NCBI RefSeq assembly: GCF_900114325.1
Contig: NZ_FOSR01000006.1
Location: forward strand, 124,001 to 188,000
Direction: 5' to 3'
Origin: Rhodanobacter glycinis
Lineage (GTDB): Bacteria; Pseudomonadota; Gammaproteobacteria; Xanthomonadales; Rhodanobacteraceae
Length of the DNA stretch: 64,000 nucleotides
Shown here: positions 7,693 through 16,423 of the stretch, one piece after another
Numbering within the stretch: position 1 is the stretch's first letter
How the letters are laid out: every line of letters begins with the position of its first letter
Translations under genes and position numbers: made by a program
The notes under the pieces: generated by a model
Database searches by the model: none
Told to the model about the DNA's origin: nothing
Seen by the model: only the letters and a program-made list of their open reading frames with translations

Positions 7693-9524
7693 GTCAGTGC
7701 ACTCGCGATCTGGAAGGTCAGCAGCGACGCCACGTAGGCCATCACGAACATGTAGCCGAACGAGATCGCCACATTGCGCCAGGAATCGGTTTCGCGCTTG
7801 ATCACTGCCAGCGTGGACATGCATTGCGGCGCATAGGCAAACCACACCAGCAGCGACAGCGCGCTGGCCAGCGGAATGTGCGCAGCCAGCGCCGGCCCCA
7901 GCGCGCCACTATCACCGCCCACCGCGTAGACCGTGGCCAGCGCAGCGACCGCCGTCTCGCGTGCGGCAAAGGCGGGAATCAGCGCCAGGCTCATTTCCCA
8001 GTTGAAGCCGATCGGCGCGAAGATGTGCGCGAAACCGCGGCCGATATAGCCGGCAAAGCTGTAGTCGATCGCCGGGCCGGTGGCGCCGGCGGGCGGCGCC
8101 GGGAAGCTGGACAACGCCCACATCAGGATGGTGAGCGCCAGGATCACGCCGGTCAGCCGCTTCATGAAGATCATGCTGCGTTCGTACAGGCCGATGCCCA
8201 CGTCGCGCACCTTCGGCATGCGGTATGACGGCAGTTCCATCAGCAGTGCGTGCTCGCTCTTGTCGCGATGGATGCGCTTCATCACCCAGCCCACCAGCAT
8301 CGCACCGGCAATACCCGCCACGTACAGGACGAACAGCACCAACCCCTGCAGGTTGAACATGCCGAGGACACGATGCGAGGGAATGAACGCGGCGATCAGC
8401 AGCGCATACACCGGCAGGCGTGCCGAACACGTCATCAACGGCGCCACCAGGATGGTGGTGAGGCGATCGCGCTGGTCGGTGATGCTGCGCGTGCCCATGA
8501 TGCCGGGAATGGCGCAGGCAAAGCTGGACAGCAGCGGGATGAACGAGCGCCCGGTCAACCCCACCGACAGCATCATGCGATCGAGCAGGAACGCGGCACG
8601 CGGCAGATAACCCGATTCTTCCAGGGTGAGGATGAAGAAGAACAGCACCAGGATTTCGGGCAGGAAGCCGAGCACGGTGCCCAGGCCGCCGAAGATGCCA
8701 TCCGTGACCAGTCCCTGCAGCGGCCCGGCCGGCAACCACACGGCCAGGTGTCCACCCAGCCAGCCGAAACCGTCGCCGATCAGGTCGCTCATCGGCTTGC
8801 CGGCGGCATACACCGCCTGGAACACCAGGAACATCACCAGCGCAAGAATCGCCAGCCCGAACACCGGGTGCAGCGCCCAGCGGTCCAGCGTGTCGTCCAG
8901 CTTCGCCGTGGCGCGCGGCATGGTCACGGTGGCGGCCAGCAAGGCGCGCACCTCGGCATGCAGGTCGGCACGGCTGGCTGCATCGTCAGGCTGCTTCGGC
9001 GCGGCGATCGGCACTTCACCGTCCACCCGCTCGACCAGGCCCTTCGCACCATTCCGCTTCACCGCGATGGTTTCCACCACCGGCAGGCCAAGCCGACGCT
9101 GCAGTTCGGGCACGTCGATGACGATGCCGCGGCGGCGCGCGGCATCCATCATGTTCAGCGCCAGCACCACCGGGCGCCCCAGCCGCTTCACTTCCAGCAG
9201 GAAACGCAGGTGCAGACGCAGGTTGGTGGCATCGGCCACGCAGACGATCAGGTCCGGCGGCGCCTCGCCCGGGTAATTGCCCTCGAGCACATCGCGGGTG
9301 ATCTTCTCGTCCGGACTGACCGTGTCGAAGCTGTAGGCCCCGGGCAGGTCGAGGATCTGCAGCATCCGCCCGGACGGCGCCACGAAGCGCCCTTCCTTGC
9401 GCTCGATGGTGACGCCGGCGTAGTTGGCCACCTTCTGCCGACCACCGGTGAGCTGGTTGAACAGCGCCGTCTTGCCGCAGTTGGGGTTACCCACCAGGGC
9501 AATGCGCAACGTACCCGCACTCAT
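7689..9524 (-). CDS. feoB: Ferrous iron transporter FeoB
   Basis: 611 residues from the ATG at 9524, preceded by GGAGG. The cytosolic N-terminal G domain shows G1 GNPNCGKTALFN, the switch region GVTIERKEG, G3 DLPGAYS and G4 NMMD. A helical linker follows, then the polytopic membrane domain with two Gate-type repeats (FIPLLSSFACAIPGIMGTR; FAARETAVAALATVY). It takes up Fe2+ across the inner membrane. The gene overlaps feoA by 4 nt upstream and the small Cys-rich gene by 3 nt downstream, so three proteins are made from one coupled mRNA. The length is shorter than E. coli FeoB (773) but within the range of gammaproteobacterial forms. Confidence 0.96.
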   Translation of the reverse strand: MSAGTLRIALVGNPNCGKTALFNQLTGGRQKVANYAGVTIERKEGRFVAPSGRMLQILDLPGAYSFDTVSPDEKITRDVLEGNYPGEAPPDLIVCVADATNLRLHLRFLLEVKRLGRPVVLALNMMDAARRRGIVIDVPELQRRLGLPVVETIAVKRNGAKGLVERVDGEVPIAAPKQPDDAASRADLHAEVRALLAATVTMPRATAKLDDTLDRWALHPVFGLAILALVMFLVFQAVYAAGKPMSDLIGDGFGWLGGHLAVWLPAGPLQGLVTDGIFGGLGTVLGFLPEILVLFFFILTLEESGYLPRAAFLLDRMMLSVGLTGRSFIPLLSSFACAIPGIMGTRSITDQRDRLTTILVAPLMTCSARLPVYALLIAAFIPSHRVLGMFNLQGLVLFVLYVAGIAGAMLVGWVMKRIHRDKSEHALLMELPSYRMPKVRDVGIGLYERSMIFMKRLTGVILALTILMWALSSFPAPPAGATGPAIDYSFAGYIGRGFAHIFAPIGFNWEMSLALIPAFAARETAVAALATVYAVGGDSGALGPALAAHIPLASALSLLVWFAYAPQCMSTLAVIKRETDSWRNVAISFGYMFVMAYVASLLTFQIASALT

Positions 9525-9775
9525 GCCGCCACCTCCACGCAAACCTCGACGCGCGCGGCTTCGTTGCGCCGCAACGCGAATCGCGTGGAACCGATCTGGA
9601 TCAGCAGCGGATCGCCGCCCATCGGGCCGCGCGCCACCACGCGCACCGGCTCGCCCTGGACGAAACCAAGGTCACGCAGGCGCTGCGCAATGGGATCGGC
9701 AGCTTGGACGTCATCGACACGTTCGACCACGGCGGGCGCACCCTTCTGCAATTCGGACAGGCGCACAGGCACCAC
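9521..9775 (-). CDS. feoA: Ferrous iron transport protein FeoA
   Basis: About 84 residues with the SH3-like FeoA domain: RLSELQKG, then RLRDLGFVQGEPVRVVARGPMGGDP, and the terminal strand FALRRNEAARVEV. FeoA binds FeoB and supports Fe2+ uptake. The start is uncertain. In-frame GTG codons at 9775, 9772 and 9766 place the family N-terminus correctly, while the ATG further upstream (9829) would translate through an AT-rich Fur-box-like stretch. The stop overlaps the feoB ATG (ATGA). Confidence 0.88.
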   Translation of the reverse strand: MVPVRLSELQKGAPAVVERVDDVQAADPIAQRLRDLGFVQGEPVRVVARGPMGGDPLLIQIGSTRFALRRNEAARVEVCVEVAA

Positions 9776-9778
9776 GCT

Positions 9779-9805
9779 TAAATAAGAATTGTTCGCATTG
9801 TAATG
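9779..9805. promoter_or_regulatory. Candidate Fur box upstream of feoA
   Basis: An AT-rich island (AATAAGAATTGTTCGCATTG and flank) in otherwise GC-rich DNA, immediately before feoA. It matches the 19-bp Fur consensus only partly, in the AATAAGAAT and ATTGTAATG halves. Iron repression of feo by Fur is well established in related bacteria; binding here is inference. Confidence 0.4.
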
Positions 9806-9887
9806 CTTTCTTCGTCTTCCTGCAGCCATGCCCTGGAAGGCCGCCACCAGCGTTTAAGATGTTCCCTTTGTCCAGCGGAACCCGCCG

Positions 9888-10679
9888 ATGACTGCCACCC
9901 AGATTGCCGACCGCGCCGGCGTGCGCGAACTCACCCTGAACCGCCCCGAGGTGCACAACGCCTTCGACGACGCGCTGATTGCCGAACTGACGGTCGCCGT
10001 GCAGACCGCCGCCAGCGACCCGGCCGTGCGGGCCGTGGTACTGACCGGCGCCGGCGCCAGCTTTTCTGCCGGCGCCGACCTGAACTGGATGCGTGGCATG
10101 GCCAGCGCCAGCGAACAGGAAAACCGCGACGACTCGCTGCGTCTGGCCGAGCTGATGCGCACCCTGCAGTTCTGCCCCAAGCCGACCATCGCCCGCGTCA
10201 ACGGCGCAGCCTACGGTGGCGGCGTGGGCCTGGTCGCCTGCTGCGACATCGCCATCGGCGCCGACACGGCCAAGTTCGGCCTCACCGAGGTGAAGCTGGG
10301 CCTGGTGCCGGCGGTGATTTCCCCTTACGTGCTGCATGCGATCGGACTGCGCCAGGCGCGCAAGCTGTTCCTTACCGGCGAAGTGTTCGATGCCCACGAG
10401 GCACAACGCATTGGCCTGCTGCACCGGGTCGTGCCTGCCGAGGCACTGGACGACGCGGTGACTTTCACCCTGAAGCTGCTGGCCAAGGCCGGCCCCGAGG
10501 CGCAGCGCGAGGCCAAGCAACTGGCGCTGCGCATGGCCGGTCACGAGGAAGGCGGCGCCGAGCGCATCGACCACGACAACGCCGCGCTGATTGCCCGGCT
10601 GCGCGTGTCCTCCGAAGGCCAGGAAGGGCTCAGCGCCTTCCTCGACAAACGCGCGCCGGCATGGGTCGGCGGCGGCTGA
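9888..10679 (+). CDS. liuC: Methylglutaconyl-CoA hydratase / enoyl-CoA hydratase family
   Basis: 263 residues of crotonase fold. The oxyanion-hole regions are ASFSAGADLNWM and NGAAYGGGVGLVACCDIAI, and the substrate-pocket stretch FGLTEVKLGLVPAVISPYV follows. It would hydrate 3-methylglutaconyl-CoA to HMG-CoA, the step between methylcrotonyl-CoA carboxylase and HMG-CoA lyase, both encoded nearby. Crotonase members are hard to tell apart by sequence, so the specific function rests on the neighbours. It is the first gene of the downstream leucine block and is divergent from feoA. Confidence 0.88.
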   Translation: MTATQIADRAGVRELTLNRPEVHNAFDDALIAELTVAVQTAASDPAVRAVVLTGAGASFSAGADLNWMRGMASASEQENRDDSLRLAELMRTLQFCPKPTIARVNGAAYGGGVGLVACCDIAIGADTAKFGLTEVKLGLVPAVISPYVLHAIGLRQARKLFLTGEVFDAHEAQRIGLLHRVVPAEALDDAVTFTLKLLAKAGPEAQREAKQLALRMAGHEEGGAERIDHDNAALIARLRVSSEGQEGLSAFLDKRAPAWVGGG

Positions 10680-10750
10680 GCAAGGCTGCTGACACCACGT
10701 CGGCAGGAAGCCGACACCAGACTGGAAAAACCACGTAACCGGACGCCGCC

Positions 10751-11263
10751 ATGACTCATCCCGTGCTCAACCTCGACGACGTCGCCATCCAGTCGCCCAC
10801 GTCCGCGCAATCATTGCCGGGCGCCACGGCCGAACGCTACGACCTGCGCCGCGGCGAGATCAGCACTCGCATCGGCGCGCGCAAGCTGGGCTACCGGCTC
10901 ACCGTGGTGGCGCCAGGCAAACGCGCCTGCCCGTTCCACAGCCACCGTGGCGAAGAGGAGATGTTCTTCATCCTGGAAGGCCGCGGCGAACTGCGCCTGG
11001 GTGATACCCGTCACGCGCTGCGCGCCGGCGACGTGGTGGCCTGCCCCTGCGGCGGGCCGGAGACCGCGCACCAGATCATCAACACCGGCGACACCGAGCT
11101 GCGCTACCTGGGTGTGAGCACGATGGAACCGGTGGAGATCTGCGAATACCCCGACTCCGGCAAGCTCGGCGCCTACGCCGAAACGCAGCCCGGCGAGAAC
11201 GCGCAGGCACTGCGCCACCTGTGCCGCATGGAGGACGCCTGCGACTACTGGCGTGGCGAATAG
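10751..11263 (+). CDS. Cupin-domain protein within the leucine catabolic cluster
   Basis: 170 residues with one cupin barrel. Motif 1 is recognisable (CPFHSHRGEEEMFFILEGRG). Motif 2 is GDVVACPCGGPETAHQIIN, with a His that may complete the metal site together with the two His and Glu of motif 1. The C-terminal tail carries two Cys near RMEDACDYW. It lies between liuC and liuD, with spacers of about 70 and 100 nt. I do not know its function. Similar single-domain cupins act as isomerases, dioxygenases or small-molecule sensors. Confidence 0.82.
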   Translation: MTHPVLNLDDVAIQSPTSAQSLPGATAERYDLRRGEISTRIGARKLGYRLTVVAPGKRACPFHSHRGEEEMFFILEGRGELRLGDTRHALRAGDVVACPCGGPETAHQIINTGDTELRYLGVSTMEPVEICEYPDSGKLGAYAETQPGENAQALRHLCRMEDACDYWRGE

Positions 11264-11360
11264 TCGTGCCCGTTTGCTGCGCTGCGCATCGGCGTGCCGG
11301 CGGTGATCTGCTACCGTTCCGGGGCTTTGCCTCCCTCGGACTTCCCCCCAAGGAACCTGC

Positions 11361-13349
11361 ATGTTCGAACGCGTCCTGATCGCCAACCGCGGCGAGATCG
11401 CCTGCCGCGTGATCCGCACCTGCCGCCGACTCGGCATTCGCACCATCGCGGTGTACTCCGAGGCCGACCGCGATGCGCAGCACGTGCGCCTGGCCGACGA
11501 GGCCTGGCCGATCGGCGGCTCGCTGCCGGCTGACTCCTACCTGCGCATCGACGCGATTCTCGACGCCGCCAAAAAGAGTGGCGCGCAGGCGGTTCATCCC
11601 GGGTATGGCTTTCTTTCCGAGAACACCGCCTTCTCGCGCGCCTGCCAGGAGGCCGGCATCGTCTTCATCGGTCCTGATCCGGCCAGCATCGAGGCGATGG
11701 GTTCCAAGGCCGCCGCCAAGCACCTGATGGCGAAGCATGACGTGCCGCTGGTGCCCGGCTACGACGGCGACAACCAGGACAACGCATACCTGGCCGAGCA
11801 GGCGCACAAGACCGGCTATCCGCTGATCATCAAGCCCTCGGCCGGCGGTGGCGGCAAGGGCATGCAGATCGTGCGCTCGGACGCGGAATTCCCCGAGGCG
11901 CTGGAAACCGCACAGCGCGTGGCCAAGGCCGCGTTCGGCGATGCGTCGATGCTGCTGGAGCGCTACATCGAGCAGCCGCGCCACATCGAGTTCCAGATCT
12001 TCGGCGACCGCCACGGCAACGTCATCCACCTGGATGAACGCGAATGCTCGGCGCAGCGTCGCTACCAGAAAGTGCTGGAGGAAACGCCCTCGCCGTTCCT
12101 GACGCCCGAGCGCCGCAAGGCCATGGGCGAAGCTGCCGTGGCCGCCGCGAAGGCTGTGAACTACGTGGGCGCCGGCACGGTGGAATTCATCGTCGGGCCC
12201 GCCGGCGATTTCCACTTCATGGAAATGAACACCCGCCTGCAGGTCGAGCATCCGGTCACCGAACTGACCCACGGCGTGGATCTGGTGGAGTGGCAGTTGC
12301 GCATTGCCGACGGCGAGCCGTTGCCGCTGACCCAGGACCAGGTCGTTTCACACGGCCACGCCATCGAAGTACGCCTGTACGCCGAAGACCCCGAGCAGAA
12401 CTTCCTGCCCGGCTCCGGCAAGCTGCAGATGCTGCGCCTGCCCGCGCCGTCCGCGCACGTGCGCCTCGATGGCGGCGTGATCGAGGGCGACACGGTGACG
12501 ATCTTCTACGATCCGATGATCGCCAAGCTGATCGTGTGGGACGAAGATCGCCCACGCGCGCTGCAGCGCATGCGCGAAGCGCTGGCGCAATGCGAGATCG
12601 CCGGACCGAAATCCAACATCGCCTTCCTCGAACGACTGGTGCGCCATCCGAGCGTGGTCGAAGGAACCATCGACACCGGCTACCTCGACCGCCATCTCGA
12701 CCAGTTCGTCACCGGCCATGCCACTCCCGCCGGACGCACGCTGTTCGCGGCTGCCACGGCCGCGCTGCTGCATGACGAAGCCGCCGTCCAGGGCACCGCG
12801 ACCGATCCGCATTCGCCATGGGCTCGCGCCGATGGCTGGCGCATCGGCCATCCCGGCAAGCGCCTCATCGCGCTGACCCACGGCGATGAACGCTTCGAGA
12901 TCGAAGCCCACGGCCACGCCGGCCACTACCGTTTGCGCCATGGCGAACGGGATGGCGAGGTGACCGGCGCCCGTCTCGACGGCAACCAGCTCAATGCGCG
13001 CTTCGACGGCGAAGCACTGCGCCTGCCGATGCGCGCTGATGGCCACCGCGTGCTGCTGCACGACGCTGAGGGCCGCCGCTGGCGCTTCGACCGCGCCGCG
13101 GCCTACGCCTGGGAATCGAAGGACGCCGCCGGCGGCAACCAGGTCGTCGCCCCCATGCCCGGCCGTATCGTGCTGGTGAAAGCCAAGCCCGGCGACGCGG
13201 TGGAAGAAGGCCAGGAATTGCTGGTGATGGAGGCAATGAAAATGGAACTGGCATTGAAGGCGCCGCGCGCCGGCACCATCGAGAGCGTGAGTGCCACGCA
13301 AGGCGAATTCGTCGAAGCCGATGCCGTGCTGGTCCACTTCGCCGACTGA
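11361..13349 (+). CDS. liuD: Methylcrotonyl-CoA carboxylase biotin-containing (alpha) subunit
   Basis: 662 residues. The biotin carboxylase N-domain begins MFERVLIANRGEIACRVIR. The ATP-grasp Gly loop is KPSAGGGGKGMQIV, with HLDERECSAQRRYQK and the catalytic MEMNTRLQVEHPVTE. A BT-type linker follows, then a C-terminal biotinyl domain with Lys627 in VMEAMKMELAL as the biotin attachment site. It carboxylates its own biotin with bicarbonate and ATP, and the beta subunit (3637) uses it on methylcrotonyl-CoA. Acetyl-CoA and propionyl-CoA carboxylase alpha subunits look similar; the LiuC and LiuE neighbours favour MCC. Confidence 0.94.
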   Translation: MFERVLIANRGEIACRVIRTCRRLGIRTIAVYSEADRDAQHVRLADEAWPIGGSLPADSYLRIDAILDAAKKSGAQAVHPGYGFLSENTAFSRACQEAGIVFIGPDPASIEAMGSKAAAKHLMAKHDVPLVPGYDGDNQDNAYLAEQAHKTGYPLIIKPSAGGGGKGMQIVRSDAEFPEALETAQRVAKAAFGDASMLLERYIEQPRHIEFQIFGDRHGNVIHLDERECSAQRRYQKVLEETPSPFLTPERRKAMGEAAVAAAKAVNYVGAGTVEFIVGPAGDFHFMEMNTRLQVEHPVTELTHGVDLVEWQLRIADGEPLPLTQDQVVSHGHAIEVRLYAEDPEQNFLPGSGKLQMLRLPAPSAHVRLDGGVIEGDTVTIFYDPMIAKLIVWDEDRPRALQRMREALAQCEIAGPKSNIAFLERLVRHPSVVEGTIDTGYLDRHLDQFVTGHATPAGRTLFAAATAALLHDEAAVQGTATDPHSPWARADGWRIGHPGKRLIALTHGDERFEIEAHGHAGHYRLRHGERDGEVTGARLDGNQLNARFDGEALRLPMRADGHRVLLHDAEGRRWRFDRAAAYAWESKDAAGGNQVVAPMPGRIVLVKAKPGDAVEEGQELLVMEAMKMELALKAPRAGTIESVSATQGEFVEADAVLVHFAD

Positions 13350-13356
13350 GATTTTG

Positions 13357-13473
13357 AGCCCCTCTCCCCGTAGGAGAGGGGTTGGGGTGAGGGTTCGGCT
13401 TCGCCCGAACATTCACGCAAGCCCCGCACCCTCATCCGCCCCTGTGCGGGGCACCTTCTCCCGGGGGGAGAAG
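13357..13473. repeat. Facing intergenic repeats (CCCTCTCC/GGGGTGAGG type)
   Basis: One unit (13357 to about 13410) has a CCCCTCTCC...GGAGAGGGG hairpin followed by TTGGGGTGAGGG. An inverted, related unit (about 13421-13473) contains CCGCACCCTCATCCGCCCC and a closing hairpin. Units of the same type recur at 60111 and 60211. These are short palindromic repeats common between genes in this lineage and may act as transcript 3' ends. Confidence 0.7.
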
Positions 13474-13495
13474 AACACGTCGTCCGGAGCCGCCC

Positions 13496-14395
13496 ATGAC
13501 CACATCCAACCACGTCCGCATCGTCGAAGTCGGCGCCCGCGACGGCTTGCAGAACGAGAAGACCCTGCTGCCGGCCGAGGTGAAGATCGCGCTGATCGAT
13601 CGGCTCTCGTCCACCGGCCTGAAGACCATCGAAGCCACCAGCTTCGTCAGCCCGAAATGGGTGCCGCAACTGGCCGATGCCGCCGAAGTGTTCACCGGTA
13701 TCCGCAAGGTGCCGGGTGTGAGCTATCCGGTGCTGGTGCCGAACCTGCAGGGCTACGAGCGTGCGCGCGAGGTCGGCGCCACCGAAATCGCCGTGTTCAG
13801 TGCCGCCAGCGAGGCGTTCAACCGCAAGAACATCAACGCCTCCATCGACGAATCCATCGAGCGCTTCGTGCCCGTGCTGGAACAGGCCAAGGCCGATGGC
13901 GTGGCAGTGCGCGGCTACGTCTCCACCGTGCTCGGCTGCCCCTACCAGGGCGAGGTGCCGATCAGCGACGTGGTGCGTGTGGCCAAGCGCCTGCACGCGC
14001 TGGGCTGCTACGAAATCTCGCTGGGCGACACCATCGGCGTCGGCACCCCGGCCAAGGCCCGCGCCATGCTGCACGCCGTAGCGCAGGACGTACCGATGGC
14101 CGCGCTGGCCGTGCATTTCCACGACACCTACGGCCAGGCCCTGGCCAACATCCTCGCCTGCCTGGAAGAAGGCGTGCGCGTGGTCGACAGTTCCGTCTCC
14201 GGCACCGGCGGCTGCCCCTACGCGAAAGGTGCCACCGGCAACGTCGCCAGCGAAGACGTGGCCTACATGCTGCACGGCATGGGCATGGAAACCGGCATCG
14301 ACCTCGACCTGCTGATCGCCACCGGCGCCTGGCTGGCCGCGCAGTTGCACAAGGACACCGCCAGCCGCGTCACGCGAGCGCGCACGGCGGCGTAA
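13496..14395 (+). CDS. liuE: Hydroxymethylglutaryl-CoA lyase
   Basis: 299 residues, the family length. It cleaves HMG-CoA to acetoacetate and acetyl-CoA, the last leucine-specific step. The TIM barrel opens with VEVGARDGLQNE, carrying the catalytic Arg and Asp. It has the metal-site HFHDTYGQALAN and the signature SSVSGTGGCPYAKGATGN with the catalytic Cys. It follows liuD after a 146-nt gap filled by palindromic repeats. Confidence 0.96.
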   Translation: MTTSNHVRIVEVGARDGLQNEKTLLPAEVKIALIDRLSSTGLKTIEATSFVSPKWVPQLADAAEVFTGIRKVPGVSYPVLVPNLQGYERAREVGATEIAVFSAASEAFNRKNINASIDESIERFVPVLEQAKADGVAVRGYVSTVLGCPYQGEVPISDVVRVAKRLHALGCYEISLGDTIGVGTPAKARAMLHAVAQDVPMAALAVHFHDTYGQALANILACLEEGVRVVDSSVSGTGGCPYAKGATGNVASEDVAYMLHGMGMETGIDLDLLIATGAWLAAQLHKDTASRVTRARTAA

Positions 14396-14531
14396 AGCAT
14401 CTGTCCCCTCCCAGCCGTCCCCTGCAAGCAGGGGGCGGAGCTGGAAACCGCTCCGCCAGCGCCGTTACAAACGCCACTGGCATCCGCGCACAGGCATGGA
14501 ATAATCGGCCGTCCCCTGCTACGGAACCGCC

Positions 14532-15020
14532 ATGCCATCGTCGTTCCTGATCCGCCCCATCGAGCCGCGCGACGATGCCGCAATGGCGGCGGTGATCCGC
14601 AGCGTGATGCCCGAGTTCGGGGCCGATGGTCCCGGTTTCGCAATCCACGATCCGGAGGTGGACGGTATGTCCGCTGCCTACGCGCAGCCACGCAGCGCCT
14701 ACTTCGTGATCGAACGCGAAGGCATCGTCATGGGTGGCGGTGGCGTGGCGCCGTTGGTCGACGGTGAACCGGATGTGTGCGAACTGCGCAAGATGTACTT
14801 CCTGCCGCAAGCACGCGGCATCGGCGCGGGCCAGGCGATGATGCAGCGCTGTCTCGATGCGGCACGCGGTTTCGGTTTCCGCCGGTGCTACCTCGAAACA
14901 CTGACCGGCATGGACGCAGCGCAGGCCCTGTACAAGCGCAATGGTTTCCAGATGATCTGCAACGCCATGGGCGGCACCGGCCACCACGGTTGCGACCGCT
15001 ACTACCTCCGCGAACTGTGA
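14532..15020 (+). CDS. GNAT-family N-acetyltransferase
   Basis: 162 residues forming a single GNAT domain. Motif A is visible as ELRKMYFLPQARGIGAGQAMM, and motif B as ALYKRNGFQMI. Acetyl-CoA is the expected donor; the acceptor is unknown. The next gene starts 11 nt after this stop (or overlaps by GTGA if an upstream GTG is used), so the two acetyltransferase genes are probably co-transcribed. Confidence 0.85.
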   Translation: MPSSFLIRPIEPRDDAAMAAVIRSVMPEFGADGPGFAIHDPEVDGMSAAYAQPRSAYFVIEREGIVMGGGGVAPLVDGEPDVCELRKMYFLPQARGIGAGQAMMQRCLDAARGFGFRRCYLETLTGMDAAQALYKRNGFQMICNAMGGTGHHGCDRYYLREL

Positions 15021-15031
15021 ACACCCGCGCC

Positions 15032-15610
15032 ATGACCGCCACCATCCGCATTGCCCGCGACGAAGACGCGGCCGCCATCCACGCGATCTACGCTCCCCAT
15101 ATCACCGACGGCGTCGCCACATTCGAAACCGAACTGCCCGGCGTGGACGCCATGCGCGAGCGCATCCGCGCGCGCCTGCCGAACTATCCGTGGCTGGTCT
15201 GGGACGAAGACGGCGAGGTGCTGGCCTACGCCTATGCCGGCCGCTTCCGCGAACGTGCCGCCTACGACTGGATCGCCGAAACCTCGATCTACGTGCACGC
15301 CGATGCGCAGCGACGAGGCATCGCACGGCGGCTCTACACCACCTTGCTGGAAACCATGCGCCTGCAGGGCCTGACCCAGGCGGTGGGTGTCATCACCGTG
15401 CCCAACCCGGTCAGCGTGACTTTCCACGAATCGCTGGGCTTCGCGCCGGCCGGCGTGTGGCGGCAATGCGGCTGGAAGCTGGGGCAATGGTGGGACGTGG
15501 GCGTGTGGCAGCTGACCTTGCAGGCGCCGACGCCCCCGCCCGCCCCCGTACGCTCCTTCGCCGCGCTGGCCGATGATCCGGCACTGCGGCACCTGCTCGG
15601 GCTCGGCTAA
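15032..15610 (+). CDS. GNAT acetyltransferase of the phosphinothricin N-acetyltransferase type
   Basis: 192 residues from the ATG at 15032; an in-frame GTG at 15017 overlaps the previous stop. It begins TIRIARDEDAAAIHAIYAPH and has ATFETELPGVDAM, AYAYAGRFRERAAYDW and IYVHADAQRRGIARRLY, the usual order for Pat/Bar/YncA-like enzymes that acetylate small amines such as methionine sulfone. The C-terminus adds about 25 Pro-rich residues beyond the domain. The natural substrate cannot be read from sequence. Confidence 0.87.
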   Translation: MTATIRIARDEDAAAIHAIYAPHITDGVATFETELPGVDAMRERIRARLPNYPWLVWDEDGEVLAYAYAGRFRERAAYDWIAETSIYVHADAQRRGIARRLYTTLLETMRLQGLTQAVGVITVPNPVSVTFHESLGFAPAGVWRQCGWKLGQWWDVGVWQLTLQAPTPPPAPVRSFAALADDPALRHLLGLG

Positions 15611-15644
15611 ACTTGTCCACTGACTTTCCTTTCGGCGGACTCCC

Positions 15645-16412
15645 ATGCAACTCGATCAAATCAAGGCAATCATCACTGGTGGCGCCTCCGGTCTCGGTCA
15701 CGCGGTGGCACAGCATCTCGTCGCCCATGGCGGCCAGGTGTCGCTGTTCGACGTGAACGAGGAAAAAGGCCAGGCTGCGGCAAAGGAACTGGGTGCTGCC
15801 GCCCGCTTCTTCCGCACCGACGTGACCAGCGAGGATGGCGTGACCGCCAACGTGGCCGCTGCGCGCGAGGCGATGGGCGGTCTGAACATGGTGATGAACT
15901 GCGCCGGCATCCTCGGCGCCGGTCGCGTGCTGGGCAAGGAAGGCCCGATGCCGTTGAACACCTTCGCCAGCACGGTGATGGTGAATCTGGTCGGCAGCTT
16001 CAACGTGGCCAAGGCCGGCGCGGCGCTGATGCAGGGCAACGAGGCCGGCGAAGATGGCGAGCGCGGCGTGATCATCAACACCGCCTCCGTGGCCGCCTAC
16101 GAGGGCCAGATCGGCCAGGCCGCCTACTCCGCCTCAAAGGGCGGTGTGGTCGGCATGACCTTGCCGATGGCGCGCGAGCTGGCCCGCTTTGGCATCCGCG
16201 TGGCCACCATCGCGCCGGGTATCTTCTGGACCCCGATGGTCGACGGCATGCCCGAATCCGTGCAGCAGTCGCTGTCCGCCTCGATCCCGTTTCCCTCGCG
16301 CCTGGGCAAGCCGGAGGAATTCGCGCAGACCGTGGCGTTTATCCTCGGCAACCGCTATATCAACGGCGAAACCATCCGCCTGGATGGCGCGGTGCGTTTG
16401 CAACCCAAGTAA
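15645..16412 (+). CDS. Short-chain dehydrogenase, 3-hydroxyacyl-CoA dehydrogenase type II-like
   Basis: 255 residues of classical SDR. The cofactor motif is TGGASGLG, NNAG-equivalent is NCAGILG, and the catalytic Ser, Tyr and Lys lie in NTASVAAYEGQ and AAYSASKGG. Overall it resembles HSD17B10-type enzymes that oxidise 3-hydroxy-2-methylbutyryl-CoA in isoleucine breakdown. Position beside leucine catabolic genes and a thiolase supports branched-chain acyl-CoA oxidation (inference). Confidence 0.85.
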   Translation: MQLDQIKAIITGGASGLGHAVAQHLVAHGGQVSLFDVNEEKGQAAAKELGAAARFFRTDVTSEDGVTANVAAAREAMGGLNMVMNCAGILGAGRVLGKEGPMPLNTFASTVMVNLVGSFNVAKAGAALMQGNEAGEDGERGVIINTASVAAYEGQIGQAAYSASKGGVVGMTLPMARELARFGIRVATIAPGIFWTPMVDGMPESVQQSLSASIPFPSRLGKPEEFAQTVAFILGNRYINGETIRLDGAVRLQPK

Positions 16413-16423
16413 CCTCCTTCGCC

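Noticed and set aside
8250-9785. 511-codon plus-strand ORF antisense to feoB
   Set aside because: Gln/His/Arg-rich shadow of a well-conserved FeoB and FeoA; no recognisable domain.
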